DNA from: an uncultured Phascolarctobacterium sp.
GTDB taxonomy: Bacteria > Bacillota > Negativicutes > Acidaminococcales > Acidaminococcaceae
NCBI GenBank assembly: GCA_934234275.1
Contig: CAKQHU010000028.1
Location: forward strand, 1-11,676
Direction: 5' to 3'
Length of the DNA: 11,676 nucleotides
Shown piece by piece: positions 1 through 6,685 of the stretch. The notes beneath the pieces are model-generated. The model searched no databases. It worked only from the letters and a program-made list of their open reading frames with translations, and was not told the DNA's origin. The translations under genes and the position numbers were made by a program. Within the stretch, counting starts at the first letter, position 1. Each line of letters starts with the position of its first letter.

Positions 1-600
1 GTAAACGCCAAGGCCGTCATCCTTCGGCCAGGTAAAATAAAGCTCATAGCATCCGAGGTTGCCGTCAGGCTGCAAATGCTCCACAGCAAGCACCTGATGC
101 GAAATACCGGTGCCGCCTCGTGTCACCAGATTGTCATTCGCCATAAGCTGCAGGCTGCTGCGGCTCCAGCCCTCCGCAACGTATTGCACTCTGCCGTTCG
201 CAAAGGTGTAAATCGCATAAATCTCCTTACCGTAATGCCCCACGCCGCGTTTTTGGCTAATCCAGCCGATAAGCAGCTCCGGAACACCGTCGCCGCTGAT
301 ATCCTGCAGCGTGTAGCCAAGCTGCTGCAGGGCCGCCTCCCGCTTGGCGAAATCCCGCACCTCACAGATGCCTGTTCTTCCCTGCTCCGGCAGGTTATCA
401 CTCGTACCGTCAGCGATAAATTCATAAACGCTGTCTACAACCTTTGCATATTCCTGCTCATAGGCCGGCGCTGCTTTGGCAGCTGCCTCCGCCTTTGGCA
501 AATCCATCTGCGGTAATACGGCATTTTGCTCTGTGCCGTAGCCGGCAAATGCCACCAGAAGCATTGCCAGACACATGCTCTTAAACAGCTTCCGCTTCAT
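1..600 (-). CDS. Exported protein of unknown function with a DxSGDG loop, 3' end outside window
   Basis: I read 200 codons without a stop from ATG at 600 down to base 1; the C-terminus lies beyond the left edge. A strong AGGAGGTG ribosome-binding site sits about five bases before the ATG. Residues 1-19 form a signal peptide (MKRK, a hydrophobic run, then a plausible A-F-A cleavage site). Residues 100-109 read DISGDGVPEL, the loop seen in many secreted Firmicutes proteins with EF-hand-like or FG-GAP-like repeats. In such proteins it precedes a statement-like beta segment, as LLIGW does here. The remainder is beta-rich and aromatic (Y and W near residues 128-200). It follows the SH3-domain gene by 48 bases on the same strand with no visible terminator, so the two are probably cotranscribed. 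Residue 21 is Tyr just after AFAG, where a lipobox would have Cys. The function is unknown; the call that it is real and exported is firm. Confidence 0.85.
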   Translation of the reverse strand, partial: MKRKLFKSMCLAMLLVAFAGYGTEQNAVLPQMDLPKAEAAAKAAPAYEQEYAKVVDSVYEFIADGTSDNLPEQGRTGICEVRDFAKREAALQQLGYTLQDISGDGVPELLIGWISQKRGVGHYGKEIYAIYTFANGRVQYVAEGWSRSSLQLMANDNLVTRGGTGISHQVLAVEHLQPDGNLGCYELYFTWPKDDGLGVY

Positions 601-648
601 TACGCCACCTCCTGTCAAAAGATGTTGCAGCCCAAATTGCTTCATCCG

Positions 649-1464
649 TCAGTTTGCAAAATGAACATCACTCTCACAGTAAATAATTTCTGCAATCACA
701 TCACGAGAATCCAACTTCACATAAAAGCTCTTGTGCAGGCATTTTTGCCCCCTTGCGTTGTATGCATATTTTACCCAACCGATCATATGATGCGTATCCG
801 AAATACCCACACCCATAGGATCGTCCTCCCAGCCATTCATTTTCAGGTAACCGTCCAAAGCAATCTGCCTGTCTGTGTCAAGCTGCTGCCCGACAGCATA
901 GCCTGCCATGCTGCCATGAAGTTTATTAACCTTCACCTCATTTACTTTGTTTCTCGCTGAATCTATATAGAACAGACGCGGTCCGACCTGCATCTTTTTA
1001 TCGGCATAGGAGATAGTATCATCCGTATTCTTTTCAACACGCCCCAAGTAATAGGCATTGGAAGCAAAAATTTCCGGATTCATAATCCAATCTGCTTCCA
1101 GGGCAGCATTAAAGCGTCCTGCTGCGCTGGAAGCTCTAGGGGTTGTATCAAGATATTTGCTTGCCATAAAACCAACATAGCCCTTTTCAGTAGTACCAAG
1201 AAGCCATTTGTATTCACTGTTTACTACATCTACAACTCTGCTTACATAAAATTTATCTCCCCTTTGCAGCATGGTGATAACATCACAATCGGTGTTAGGC
1301 TGTGTTCTGACATTAACATCGGTTGCGTTGCAATATACTTCCAGCGGCCAGCCGGGATAAGACCTGAGCTCGTTGGCTAAATAATCTGTGTTAACTTCGG
1401 CAAAGGCAGTGTTGGCAAATATTGCCAGTCCAAGCGCTGCGCTTAAGAATAATTTCTTTTGCAT
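649..1464 (-). CDS. Exported SH3-like (SH3b) domain protein, function unknown
   Basis: This 271-residue protein has a clear signal peptide (residues 1-22, MQKKLF then a hydrophobic run, ending N-T-A-F-A). Residues about 41-105 fit a bacterial SH3-like domain: NVRTQPN at 51-57, a central M-L-Q-R-G-D segment, a K-W-L motif, and GYVGFMASKYL closing the fold. Such domains usually bind cell-wall peptides. The C-terminal 160 residues match no family I can name; they are rich in Y, D and N and contain several Cys. I place the start at 1464, not at the upstream in-frame ATGs at 1488 and 1470, because AGGAGG lies seven bases before it and overlaps the other options. It probably heads a two-gene unit with the partial exported protein downstream. 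A TATAAT at 1515-1520 could serve as the promoter. The SH3 call is good; any cellular role is inference. Confidence 0.87.
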   Translation of the reverse strand: MQKKLFLSAALGLAIFANTAFAEVNTDYLANELRSYPGWPLEVYCNATDVNVRTQPNTDCDVITMLQRGDKFYVSRVVDVVNSEYKWLLGTTEKGYVGFMASKYLDTTPRASSAAGRFNAALEADWIMNPEIFASNAYYLGRVEKNTDDTISYADKKMQVGPRLFYIDSARNKVNEVKVNKLHGSMAGYAVGQQLDTDRQIALDGYLKMNGWEDDPMGVGISDTHHMIGWVKYAYNARGQKCLHKSFYVKLDSRDVIAEIIYCESDVHFAN

Positions 1465-1514
1465 ATCCATCCCTCCTATTCCTGCCATTTGCGTTACAGG
1501 CAGTTGTTTTCCTG

Positions 1515-1520
1515 ATTATA
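1515..1520 (-). promoter_or_regulatory. Probable -10 box of the exported-protein unit
   Basis: Read on the minus strand this is a perfect TATAAT, about 50 bases before the chosen ATG at 1464. The -35 position holds only a weak CTTTTC-like sequence that overlaps the T-rich tail of the preceding terminator. It is plausible as a sigma-A promoter but rests on the -10 alone. Confidence 0.45.
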
Positions 1521-1530
1521 TTTTAGCGTG

Positions 1531-1575
1531 AAAATAAGAAAAGCGCCCCACCCGAATGCGTGAATTCGGGTAGGG
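1531..1575 (-). terminator. Intrinsic terminator after the DUF6508-like gene
   Basis: A 7-bp perfect stem (CCCGAAT at 1551-1557 with ATTCGGG at 1564-1570) has a six-base loop and can extend through further C/G pairs. On the minus strand it is followed by a T-rich run (CTTTTCTTATTTT). It lies about 35 bases after the stop of the gene ending at 1609, so it separates that gene from the exported-protein unit. Confidence 0.75.
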
Positions 1576-1608
1576 AGAGGGGGGTTTTTGGGGGAGGAAG
1601 GTATGTTT

Positions 1609-2025
1609 TTATGCCTCATCAAGCTCCTGCAAGCGTTTCAGCCATCTTGTAACAGCGCCACTTTCGATAAAGTCTAATAACGCACCATCACAAAAGCGCT
1701 CTGCTCTAAGCGAAGCTATCAGTAAAGCCAATATGCATTGAGCATCTAATCCAGAAGCATCTGCTTTCATCATGGAATCATAACCCCATTTTATGCCATT
1801 AGCCTGAAGAATTTCTGCATATTTACCTGGTACTATTTCATCACTTTCTTTGGCAAATTTATAGATATCATCTGCCAACTTATGAACCGTTATAGAATAA
1901 ATGACGAAAGGAAGCTGTATCGGTCTTTCCGAAGAACCATCATTTTCCTTATCACAATTCCATTCACCAATATTATCATTTTTCAAAAGGTTGATATATT
2001 TTGTCAACACCGAGTATTTTTTCAT
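1609..2025 (-). CDS. DUF6508-like small protein
   Basis: This is a 138-residue cytoplasmic protein with no signal peptide or membrane segment. The N-terminal half resembles the DUF6508 family as I remember it: a Y-x-x-L-x-K-Y start, an IGEW segment, then NDGS followed by PIQLPFVIYS. The C-terminal half is helical, with the pattern A-L-L-I-A-S-L-R-A-E-R-F-x-x-G that packs such small domains. The function of the family is not known to me. GTG at 2028 directly precedes ATG at 2025 in frame; I prefer ATG. AGGGGTGA upstream serves either start. The gene is monocistronic: a terminator follows it, and an extended -10 promoter with an overlapping palindrome precedes it. The gene call is firm; the family label is moderate. 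Confidence 0.78.
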   Translation of the reverse strand: MKKYSVLTKYINLLKNDNIGEWNCDKENDGSSERPIQLPFVIYSITVHKLADDIYKFAKESDEIVPGKYAEILQANGIKWGYDSMMKADASGLDAQCILALLIASLRAERFCDGALLDFIESGAVTRWLKRLQELDEA

Positions 2026-2068
2026 CACACTTCACCCCTCTGCCAATCTCTCCACACCATCGTAACAT

Positions 2069-2088
2069 GACAATTCATTTTCATTGTC
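2069..2088 (-). promoter_or_regulatory. Palindrome over the transcription start, candidate operator
   Basis: GACAAT (2069-2074) and ATTGTC (2083-2088) form a perfect inverted repeat around an A/T-rich 8-base centre. It begins four bases after the -10 box, so it should cover the transcription start of the DUF6508-like gene. Its spacing and AT content vaguely recall Fur-type boxes, but the match is not good enough to name the regulator. Confidence 0.4.
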
Positions 2089-2091
2089 TTT

Positions 2092-2100
2092 ATTATACCA
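2092..2100 (-). promoter_or_regulatory. Extended -10 promoter of the DUF6508-like gene
   Basis: On the minus strand this reads TGGTATAAT, a perfect extended -10 element. No convincing -35 is present 17 bases upstream, which is usual when the TG extension is there. It lies about 67 bases before the start codon. Confidence 0.6.
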
Positions 2101-2111
2101 TTAAAACCCAA

Positions 2112-2174
2112 AAACTTTCTTGCCTCATGTGTTATTTTTATTAATTCAGTGTATAATTAAAGCATAAATAATTT
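2112..2174 (+). repeat. Left copy of 63-bp direct repeat (orphan promoter)
   Basis: This copy aligns without gaps to 5325-5387 at a constant offset of 3213 bases. I count 56 of 63 identities, with bases 2143-2174 identical to 5356-5387. It carries a TATAAT at 2152-2157 on the plus strand. In the right copy the same element lies 40 bases before the iadA start codon; here no gene follows, only the terminator hairpin at 2176-2214. Confidence 0.85.
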
Positions 2175-2175
2175 C

Positions 2176-2214
2176 AAAAGGCGTTCTACCGTATTTCGTG
2201 GTAGAACGCCTTTT
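2176..2214 (-). terminator. Strong hairpin terminator of the receptor/binding-protein unit
   Basis: A perfect 15-bp stem runs from AAAAGGCGTTCTACC (2176-2190), through a nine-base loop, to GGTAGAACGCCTTTT (2200-2214). It is bounded by A and T runs, so it can terminate on both strands. On the minus strand it lies 17 bases after the stop of the binding-protein gene. On the plus strand it would stop any transcript started at the orphan promoter at 2152. Confidence 0.9.
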
Positions 2215-2231
2215 ACTCTTATACCATCAAA

Positions 2232-3203
2232 TCACTTGCCCGCATTCACATCACTATAAAGCTCCGGATAAGCCTGTTCTGACATGAACAAAATAGCATC
2301 AGCCATATACTGCGAAGCACTGTAGCGATATCTGTCTGCAATAATAAAATAACTCTTATTTTTTACAGCCTTAACCGTCTGCAATGATTGGTCATTTAAA
2401 ACATCCTCACGCAGCTTATCTACATCGCCTTTTTTCGTGGCACTGTACCTAGGGAAAATAAACAAATCCGGATCAGTGCTGACAATTTTTTCTTTACTCA
2501 GATGCTCTCCCCGCTTCAATCCGGCTATAGCAGCGCCGTTGCGCAAACCTGAACGTATGCAAATATCATGAAACAAGCCATTTTTACTGCCAAAAGCACC
2601 CATCAAAGAATAGGCAATAGCAATTTTACGCTTTTCTTCAGGTATTTTTCCTACTTTACTTTGCACAACTGCAAGTTTCTTATCCATATCGTTTATAATT
2701 TGCTTACCACGTTCTTCTTCGCCAACAGCTCTAGCAATAAGAGCTATACGCTTTTGCACCATATCAAGATTCGTCGGCACCTTTGTTACCATAACCTTTA
2801 AGCCGGTATCCTTTAAAGCATCTATAAAGGCCTTATTATGGTTTTCTTGTACAATAACCAGGTCCGGTTGCAGGGCTAAAATAGCTTCTACACCTATATA
2901 AGCGGGAACAACCTTTTTAACATGCTCTGCTTTTTTCTTAATTAACGATGTATTACCATCCAAAGCATCTTCAGAAATTGCAGCAAAACGATCCGCAGCA
3001 ACTAAATCCACTAAAAGCTCTTCTATACTCAATGTTCCGGCATAAATCTTTTTCGGCTTGCTATCAAACCGCAACACATTGCCGTAATCATCTACAACGC
3101 TATAAGTATCATTTGGCTTATTATCTGATTGAGGCTGCATACCACAACCGGTAAATATCATCATTAACAAAACAATTACTAAACAACGCACATTAATCAC
3201 CAT
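2232..3203 (-). CDS. Substrate-binding lipoprotein of a metal-chelate/corrinoid ABC importer (FecB/BtuF type)
   Basis: This 323-residue protein starts with a lipoprotein signal (hydrophobic run and lipobox FTGC, Cys20). It has the class III binding-protein layout: a D-x-Y-G-N strand pair and K-P-K-K-I at the start of the first lobe. LALQPDLVIV follows at about residues 108-117, then a long linking helix and a second lobe ending in a Y-S-A-S-Q-Y helix. It should capture a siderophore, haem, corrinoid or similar chelate after outer-membrane passage. It starts nine bases after the stop of the TonB receptor gene with no recognisable ribosome-binding site, so translation is probably coupled. There is no permease or ATPase in this unit; it may share the importer at 8199-10030 or another elsewhere. 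Codons are markedly A/T-ending, like the receptor gene and unlike iadA. The family is clear; the ligand is unknown. Confidence 0.88.
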   Translation of the reverse strand: MVINVRCLVIVLLMMIFTGCGMQPQSDNKPNDTYSVVDDYGNVLRFDSKPKKIYAGTLSIEELLVDLVAADRFAAISEDALDGNTSLIKKKAEHVKKVVPAYIGVEAILALQPDLVIVQENHNKAFIDALKDTGLKVMVTKVPTNLDMVQKRIALIARAVGEEERGKQIINDMDKKLAVVQSKVGKIPEEKRKIAIAYSLMGAFGSKNGLFHDICIRSGLRNGAAIAGLKRGEHLSKEKIVSTDPDLFIFPRYSATKKGDVDKLREDVLNDQSLQTVKAVKNKSYFIIADRYRYSASQYMADAILFMSEQAYPELYSDVNAGK

Positions 3204-3212
3204 TTATCAAAC

Positions 3213-5147
3213 TTAAAAAGTAAATCTGTAACCAACCTCAAAGTTCCTTCCAAGGCTTATATAGCGGGAGGACACGTGTGAAGTAATATCATTTCTGTTT
3301 AAAAGGTTATCCATATTCAGATAAAATTCATGCTCTTTAACCGGTTTATAAGAAGCATGCAGGCTTGTATATAAATAAGGTTTAACAGGAATCTGATATT
3401 TTTGCAGAACACGATCTGCCATCATGCTGGCATTCAAAGCAATATTAAATTTGCTCACGCTGTAGCTTACGCCACCATTAAGAAGCCATCTGCCATAATT
3501 ACGTTTCCAGATGCCATTGTCTTCTTTCGGTGTTTTGTACTTGGGGTCACTGAAAGAAACACCCCAGTTATAGCTAAAGCCTTCTGCCTTATTCATTTCA
3601 CAGGATAATTCAACGCCCATATTTTTCGTATCTTCATTGATAGCAACATTTTCACCTTGAGCATTTTCGGAATTAGTAATAAAGTCTTTTACATCACTCT
3701 TGAACAAAGCCAATTTCCAGGAATGATCACCGGAAATATGCTTTAAGCCTGTTTCATAATGCATGCCAACCTCAGGCCTGATATCGGAATTTCGAATTAT
3801 ATTACCTTGGCCATACATATCATTCATAGTCGGCAAAGTAAAGGATTTACCAACGCTAGCGTAAGCACTTGTATCCTCCGTAATTTTGTAGGAATATTGG
3901 ATTTGCGGAGTAAATTCACTATAATTTGTTCCGTCCGGAGAACTGCCCGTCCATGTTTCGCGAGCACCGATAATCACATCATGTCTGTTATCAAATTTAT
4001 GATCCAATTGGGCAAATACAGAGTAAATATTTCTGTCGTAAGCATAATTTATAGGCGTTGCAACTTTATAGCTGGGATCATAAAAATTATAATAGTTATA
4101 TTTTTCATTATAGGCTTTAGCGCCAACCAACAGATTATTGTTACTATCAAGATTAATATCTTTCGTTATCTCTATGCCTTTGATAACATCATCATTACCA
4201 TAAAAATAGGAATTTGGGTACAATTTTGTCCCCTTCCAATAATGATATCGGGAATCAGAGCTACCCTTATGATAGAAAATATTAGCCTTCAAACCATTAT
4301 TATCATAGTTTAAAGTAAATCTATTATGTTCTTTCTCAATAAAACGTCTATCTGTCGGCAGCTTAGTTTTTTCAGACATGTAACCTTTGCTATAATCATG
4401 ATTACTATAATCAAAGGTCATCTTCCAATGCTCATCAAAGGCATAATTGGTTGAAATAATTGTTTTCTCGCCACCATAGAACTTAAAATATTTTCCATTC
4501 GGAGCATACCCACCCTTACTGTCCGTAGCAAGAGATGTCTGGTCTACACTGCCTTTTTTATTCCAGCTGGCACCAATGCCAAGTTTACCTGCCTGCAGGC
4601 TTGTCTGATACTTTTGCACACGGTTATCGCCTACAGCTGCAGAAATTGAATTAGTGCGTTTCTTTTTGGTGATAATATTGATAACGCCACCGCTAGTATC
4701 ACTGCCATACAGCACCGCACCGCCACCGCGAACAATTTCAACTTTTTCTACATCGGCAATGCTAAGCGAGTCCAAATCATAATAACCGCTTCTGAAATTC
4801 ATGGGCACGCCGTCAACCATAACCAAGGTACCACGACGCTTACCGCGGACTAAAAACTCACCGCTTCCCTCACCTATAGGCTCAGATTTATAAACAACGC
4901 CAGTGGTATACTTGATAGCACTTTCCAATGTGGTTGCACCGGTTTCTTCTAATCTTTTACTGGTAATAATTTCTGTCGTTGCCGGTACATCAACATCACG
5001 TTTTTCTGTTCTTGTTGCCGTTACAACTATTTCATCAATTGAGTATTCGTTTAAACTCTCTTCGGCAAAAGCTAGTGCTCCACCCCACACTACAGAGCTT
5101 GTCAACAATGTTGTCAGCAATAAACTTTTGGTAATACTTTTCTTCAA
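3213..5147 (-). CDS. TonB-dependent outer-membrane receptor
   Basis: This 644-residue protein has a signal peptide (residues 1-28, ending A-L-A-F-A). A TonB-box-like DEIVVTA follows at 38-44, then a plug domain at about 50-165 with LVRGKRRGTLVMVDGVPM, VEKVEIVRGGGAVLYGSD and GGVINIIT. A roughly 480-residue beta-barrel follows, rich in alternating aromatics and ending in aromatic F-x-F (YRFTF), the usual outer-membrane insertion signal. Length and motifs fit BtuB/CirA-type receptors for corrinoids, siderophores or haem; the ligand cannot be told from sequence. The start is a TTG at 5147, supported by GGAG nine bases upstream and the immediate MKKS signal peptide. An out-of-frame ATG at 5154 lies only two bases from the GGAG. 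The binding-protein gene follows closely, forming one uptake unit. The gene is AT-rich and bracketed by a direct repeat. Confidence 0.95.
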   Translation of the reverse strand: MKKSITKSLLLTTLLTSSVVWGGALAFAEESLNEYSIDEIVVTATRTEKRDVDVPATTEIITSKRLEETGATTLESAIKYTTGVVYKSEPIGEGSGEFLVRGKRRGTLVMVDGVPMNFRSGYYDLDSLSIADVEKVEIVRGGGAVLYGSDTSGGVINIITKKKRTNSISAAVGDNRVQKYQTSLQAGKLGIGASWNKKGSVDQTSLATDSKGGYAPNGKYFKFYGGEKTIISTNYAFDEHWKMTFDYSNHDYSKGYMSEKTKLPTDRRFIEKEHNRFTLNYDNNGLKANIFYHKGSSDSRYHYWKGTKLYPNSYFYGNDDVIKGIEITKDINLDSNNNLLVGAKAYNEKYNYYNFYDPSYKVATPINYAYDRNIYSVFAQLDHKFDNRHDVIIGARETWTGSSPDGTNYSEFTPQIQYSYKITEDTSAYASVGKSFTLPTMNDMYGQGNIIRNSDIRPEVGMHYETGLKHISGDHSWKLALFKSDVKDFITNSENAQGENVAINEDTKNMGVELSCEMNKAEGFSYNWGVSFSDPKYKTPKEDNGIWKRNYGRWLLNGGVSYSVSKFNIALNASMMADRVLQKYQIPVKPYLYTSLHASYKPVKEHEFYLNMDNLLNRNDITSHVSSRYISLGRNFEVGYRFTF

Positions 5148-5222
5148 AACACATCACTCCTTATATCTTCTGATAAAACTCAAACCAAGAATTAAATTCC
5201 GTTACCACTATTTGCAGAATGT

Positions 5223-5243
5223 ATTATATTTGGAATTAATTCC
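5223..5243 (-). promoter_or_regulatory. Second possible -10 of the receptor gene with adjoining palindrome
   Basis: Minus-strand TATAAT occupies 5228-5223. Directly upstream is a perfect 12-bp palindrome, GGAATTAATTCC (5232-5243), which would fall in the -10/-35 spacer. The -35 region is weak (TGAAAA-like). It could be a second promoter nearer the gene, or chance in AT-rich DNA. Confidence 0.35.
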
Positions 5244-5259
5244 TATTTTCATCATGCTA

Positions 5260-5268
5260 TGTTATAAT
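5260..5268 (+). promoter_or_regulatory. Plus-strand extended -10 promoter toward iadA
   Basis: TGTTATAAT is a perfect extended -10 element on the plus strand; the -35 region is poor. It would add a long 5' leader to iadA, which also has a closer promoter at 5365. Confidence 0.4.
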
Positions 5269-5294
5269 AAACTGTCTAGCAGCTAGACTGTCAA
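5264..5294 (-). promoter_or_regulatory. Promoter of the TonB receptor unit
   Basis: Minus-strand TTGACA (5294-5289) matches the -35 consensus exactly. A TATTAT (5269-5264) follows after 19 bases, slightly longer than ideal. The spacer is almost filled by the 15-bp palindrome at 5274-5288, the classic place for a repressor to block polymerase. The leader to the TTG start would be about 110 bases. Confidence 0.6.
5274..5288. promoter_or_regulatory. Perfect 7-1-7 palindrome between divergent promoters, candidate operator
   Basis: GTCTAGC and GCTAGAC flank a single central base. The site lies inside the -35/-10 spacer of the receptor promoter. It also covers the expected start point of the plus-strand extended -10 promoter at 5260-5268. 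One bound repressor could therefore control both directions. No regulator gene is present in the window. Confidence 0.55.
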
Positions 5295-5324
5295 GGGTTT
5301 TTAAAGTTTTTTTAGATTATCTTG

Positions 5325-5387
5325 AAACTTCCTTTCCTCATGTGCCATTTTCAACAATTCAGTGTATAATTAAAGCATAAATAATTT
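5325..5387 (+). repeat. Right copy of 63-bp direct repeat (iadA promoter region)
   Basis: This is the partner of 2112-2174, with bases 5356-5387 identical between copies. It contains TATAAT at 5365-5370 and a conserved CCTCATGTG block about 20 bases further upstream. Here it directly precedes iadA, so this is likely the functional copy. Confidence 0.85.
5365..5370 (+). promoter_or_regulatory. Probable -10 box of iadA
   Basis: A perfect TATAAT lies 40 bases before the ATG of iadA. No good -35 is present at 16-18 bases. The upstream block CCTCATGTG is kept in both repeat copies and could matter for promoter strength or for activation. Confidence 0.5.
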
Positions 5388-5410
5388 TTCAGAAACGGAG
5401 AATCCTCAAC

Positions 5411-6580
5411 ATGAAATGTTTACTCATTAAAAACGCGGACGTCTACGCTCCGCAACCCCTCGGAATTGTCGACATCCTGATCATCAATGACAAAATCGCC
5501 AAAATAGGCCAACAGCTTGCAGCTCCGCAAGGCTTAGACTGCCAAATTCTTGACGCCCAAAAGCGCAAGGCAGTCCCTGGTTATGTTGACCAGCACGTAC
5601 ACATCATCGGTGGCGGCGGCGAATCCGGTCCCTACAGCCGTACTCCCGAAATCAACCTCAGCGAGCTGACGAAGGTTGGCATTACTACCGTAGTAGGCGT
5701 TTTGGGTACAGATGGCACCTCCAGACACAACGAAAGCCTGCTGGCCAAGGCCAGAGGCCTGACGCATGAAGGCATCACCGCGTACATGCTCACAGGCTCC
5801 TACGAAATCCCCCTGCATAACATGACCGGTGATGTGCGCCGCGACATCATCCTGATTAACGAATGCCTTGGCATCGGCGAGGTTGCCTTATCCGACCACA
5901 GAAGCTCGCAGCCTACACGCGAGGAGCTGGAAAAGGTGCTTACGCAGGCCCGCCTGGGCGGTATGCTTTCCGGCAAAGCCGGCGTTGTGCAGTTCCACAT
6001 GGGCGTAGGCAAGCGTGGCATGGATGTTCTGCTGGCGATTGTGCGCGAAACAGAAATCCCCGCCCGTCATTTTATCCCCACCCACGTCAACCGTGCCTTC
6101 CATCTTTTTGAGCAGGCCAAGGAATTTGCCCGCTTAGGCGGTTATGTGGATATCACCTCCGGCATCAGGGAGCAGGACGGCTTCCCCGCCTGCGTCAAGC
6201 CCAGTGACGCTATCAAAATCCTTTTCGAAGAGGGCGTGCCGCTGGACAAAGTAACCATGAGCTCGGATGCCAACGGCTGCATGAGCGTAACGCTTCCCGA
6301 CGGCAGCCAAAAGCAGCTTGCCGTTTCGCCGGATTCCTTCCAGGAGGAGGTTAAGGATGCTCTGCTTGCAGGTGTTCCCACGGAGATTGTGGCAAAGGTT
6401 GTCAGCAGCAATCCGGCGCAGGCCAACGGTCTGTATCCGCAAAAGGGCTGCCTGCAGGCCGACAGTGACGCCGATTTGATTATTTACAGCGACAGCTATG
6501 ATGTAGATACCGTAATCGCCAAAGGCCAAATCATGGTGGCAGCAGGCGAAGCGCTTGTCAAAGGTACCTTTGAAAAATAA
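5411..6580 (+). CDS. iadA: Isoaspartyl dipeptidase (beta-aspartyl-peptidase, M38 amidohydrolase)
   Basis: This 389-residue cytosolic metalloenzyme releases isoaspartate from beta-aspartyl dipeptides left by protein damage; E. coli IadA is 390 residues. Motifs in order: DQHVHIIGGGGE at 60-71 (metal ligands His62 and His64; Glu71 matches the substrate-amine Glu), TGSY at 128-131, EVALSDHRSSQP at 157-168, QFHMG with His196, PTHVNR with His225, and SSDANG with Asp286. Numbering equivalences to E. coli are from memory. The position aligned with the carboxylated metal-bridging Lys of the E. coli enzyme appears to be Glu157; some family members use Glu there. ACGGAG lies ten bases before the ATG. 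The gene stands alone between divergent promoters and a terminator, and is visibly richer in G/C-ending codons than the receptor unit to its left. Confidence 0.95.
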   Translation: MKCLLIKNADVYAPQPLGIVDILIINDKIAKIGQQLAAPQGLDCQILDAQKRKAVPGYVDQHVHIIGGGGESGPYSRTPEINLSELTKVGITTVVGVLGTDGTSRHNESLLAKARGLTHEGITAYMLTGSYEIPLHNMTGDVRRDIILINECLGIGEVALSDHRSSQPTREELEKVLTQARLGGMLSGKAGVVQFHMGVGKRGMDVLLAIVRETEIPARHFIPTHVNRAFHLFEQAKEFARLGGYVDITSGIREQDGFPACVKPSDAIKILFEEGVPLDKVTMSSDANGCMSVTLPDGSQKQLAVSPDSFQEEVKDALLAGVPTEIVAKVVSSNPAQANGLYPQKGCLQADSDADLIIYSDSYDVDTVIAKGQIMVAAGEALVKGTFEK

Positions 6581-6594
6581 ACATTGTAACGAAA

Positions 6595-6638
6595 AATCCC
6601 CTGCACAAGCCTCTGCTTATGTAGGGGATTAGTTTTTT
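6595..6638 (+). terminator. Terminator of iadA, probably bidirectional
   Basis: AATCCCCT (6595-6602) pairs perfectly with AGGGGATT (6623-6630), and further pairs are possible inside. Six T bases follow at 6633-6638. On the minus strand the stem is followed by T5, so it can also stop the convergent TIM-barrel gene. An 11-bp outer inverted repeat (6587-6597 with 6644-6654) partly overlaps the inner stem. Confidence 0.88.
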
Positions 6639-6685
6639 ATGATATTTTTCGTTATAGCTTAGAACCTACGCACTCAGGCCGCCGC

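Noticed and set aside
76..516. Plus-strand open frame at the left edge
   Set aside because: The minus strand has an uninterrupted 200-codon frame here with a signal peptide and a strong ribosome-binding site; the plus frame is its shadow.
2069..2088. Fur box
   Set aside because: The inverted repeat is AT-rich with roughly the right spacing, but too many positions differ from the Fur consensus to name it.
2176..2214. Perfect hairpin as an insertion-sequence end or attachment site
   Set aside because: A/T runs on both sides and its place right after a stop codon fit a two-way terminator; no transposase or integrase is present.
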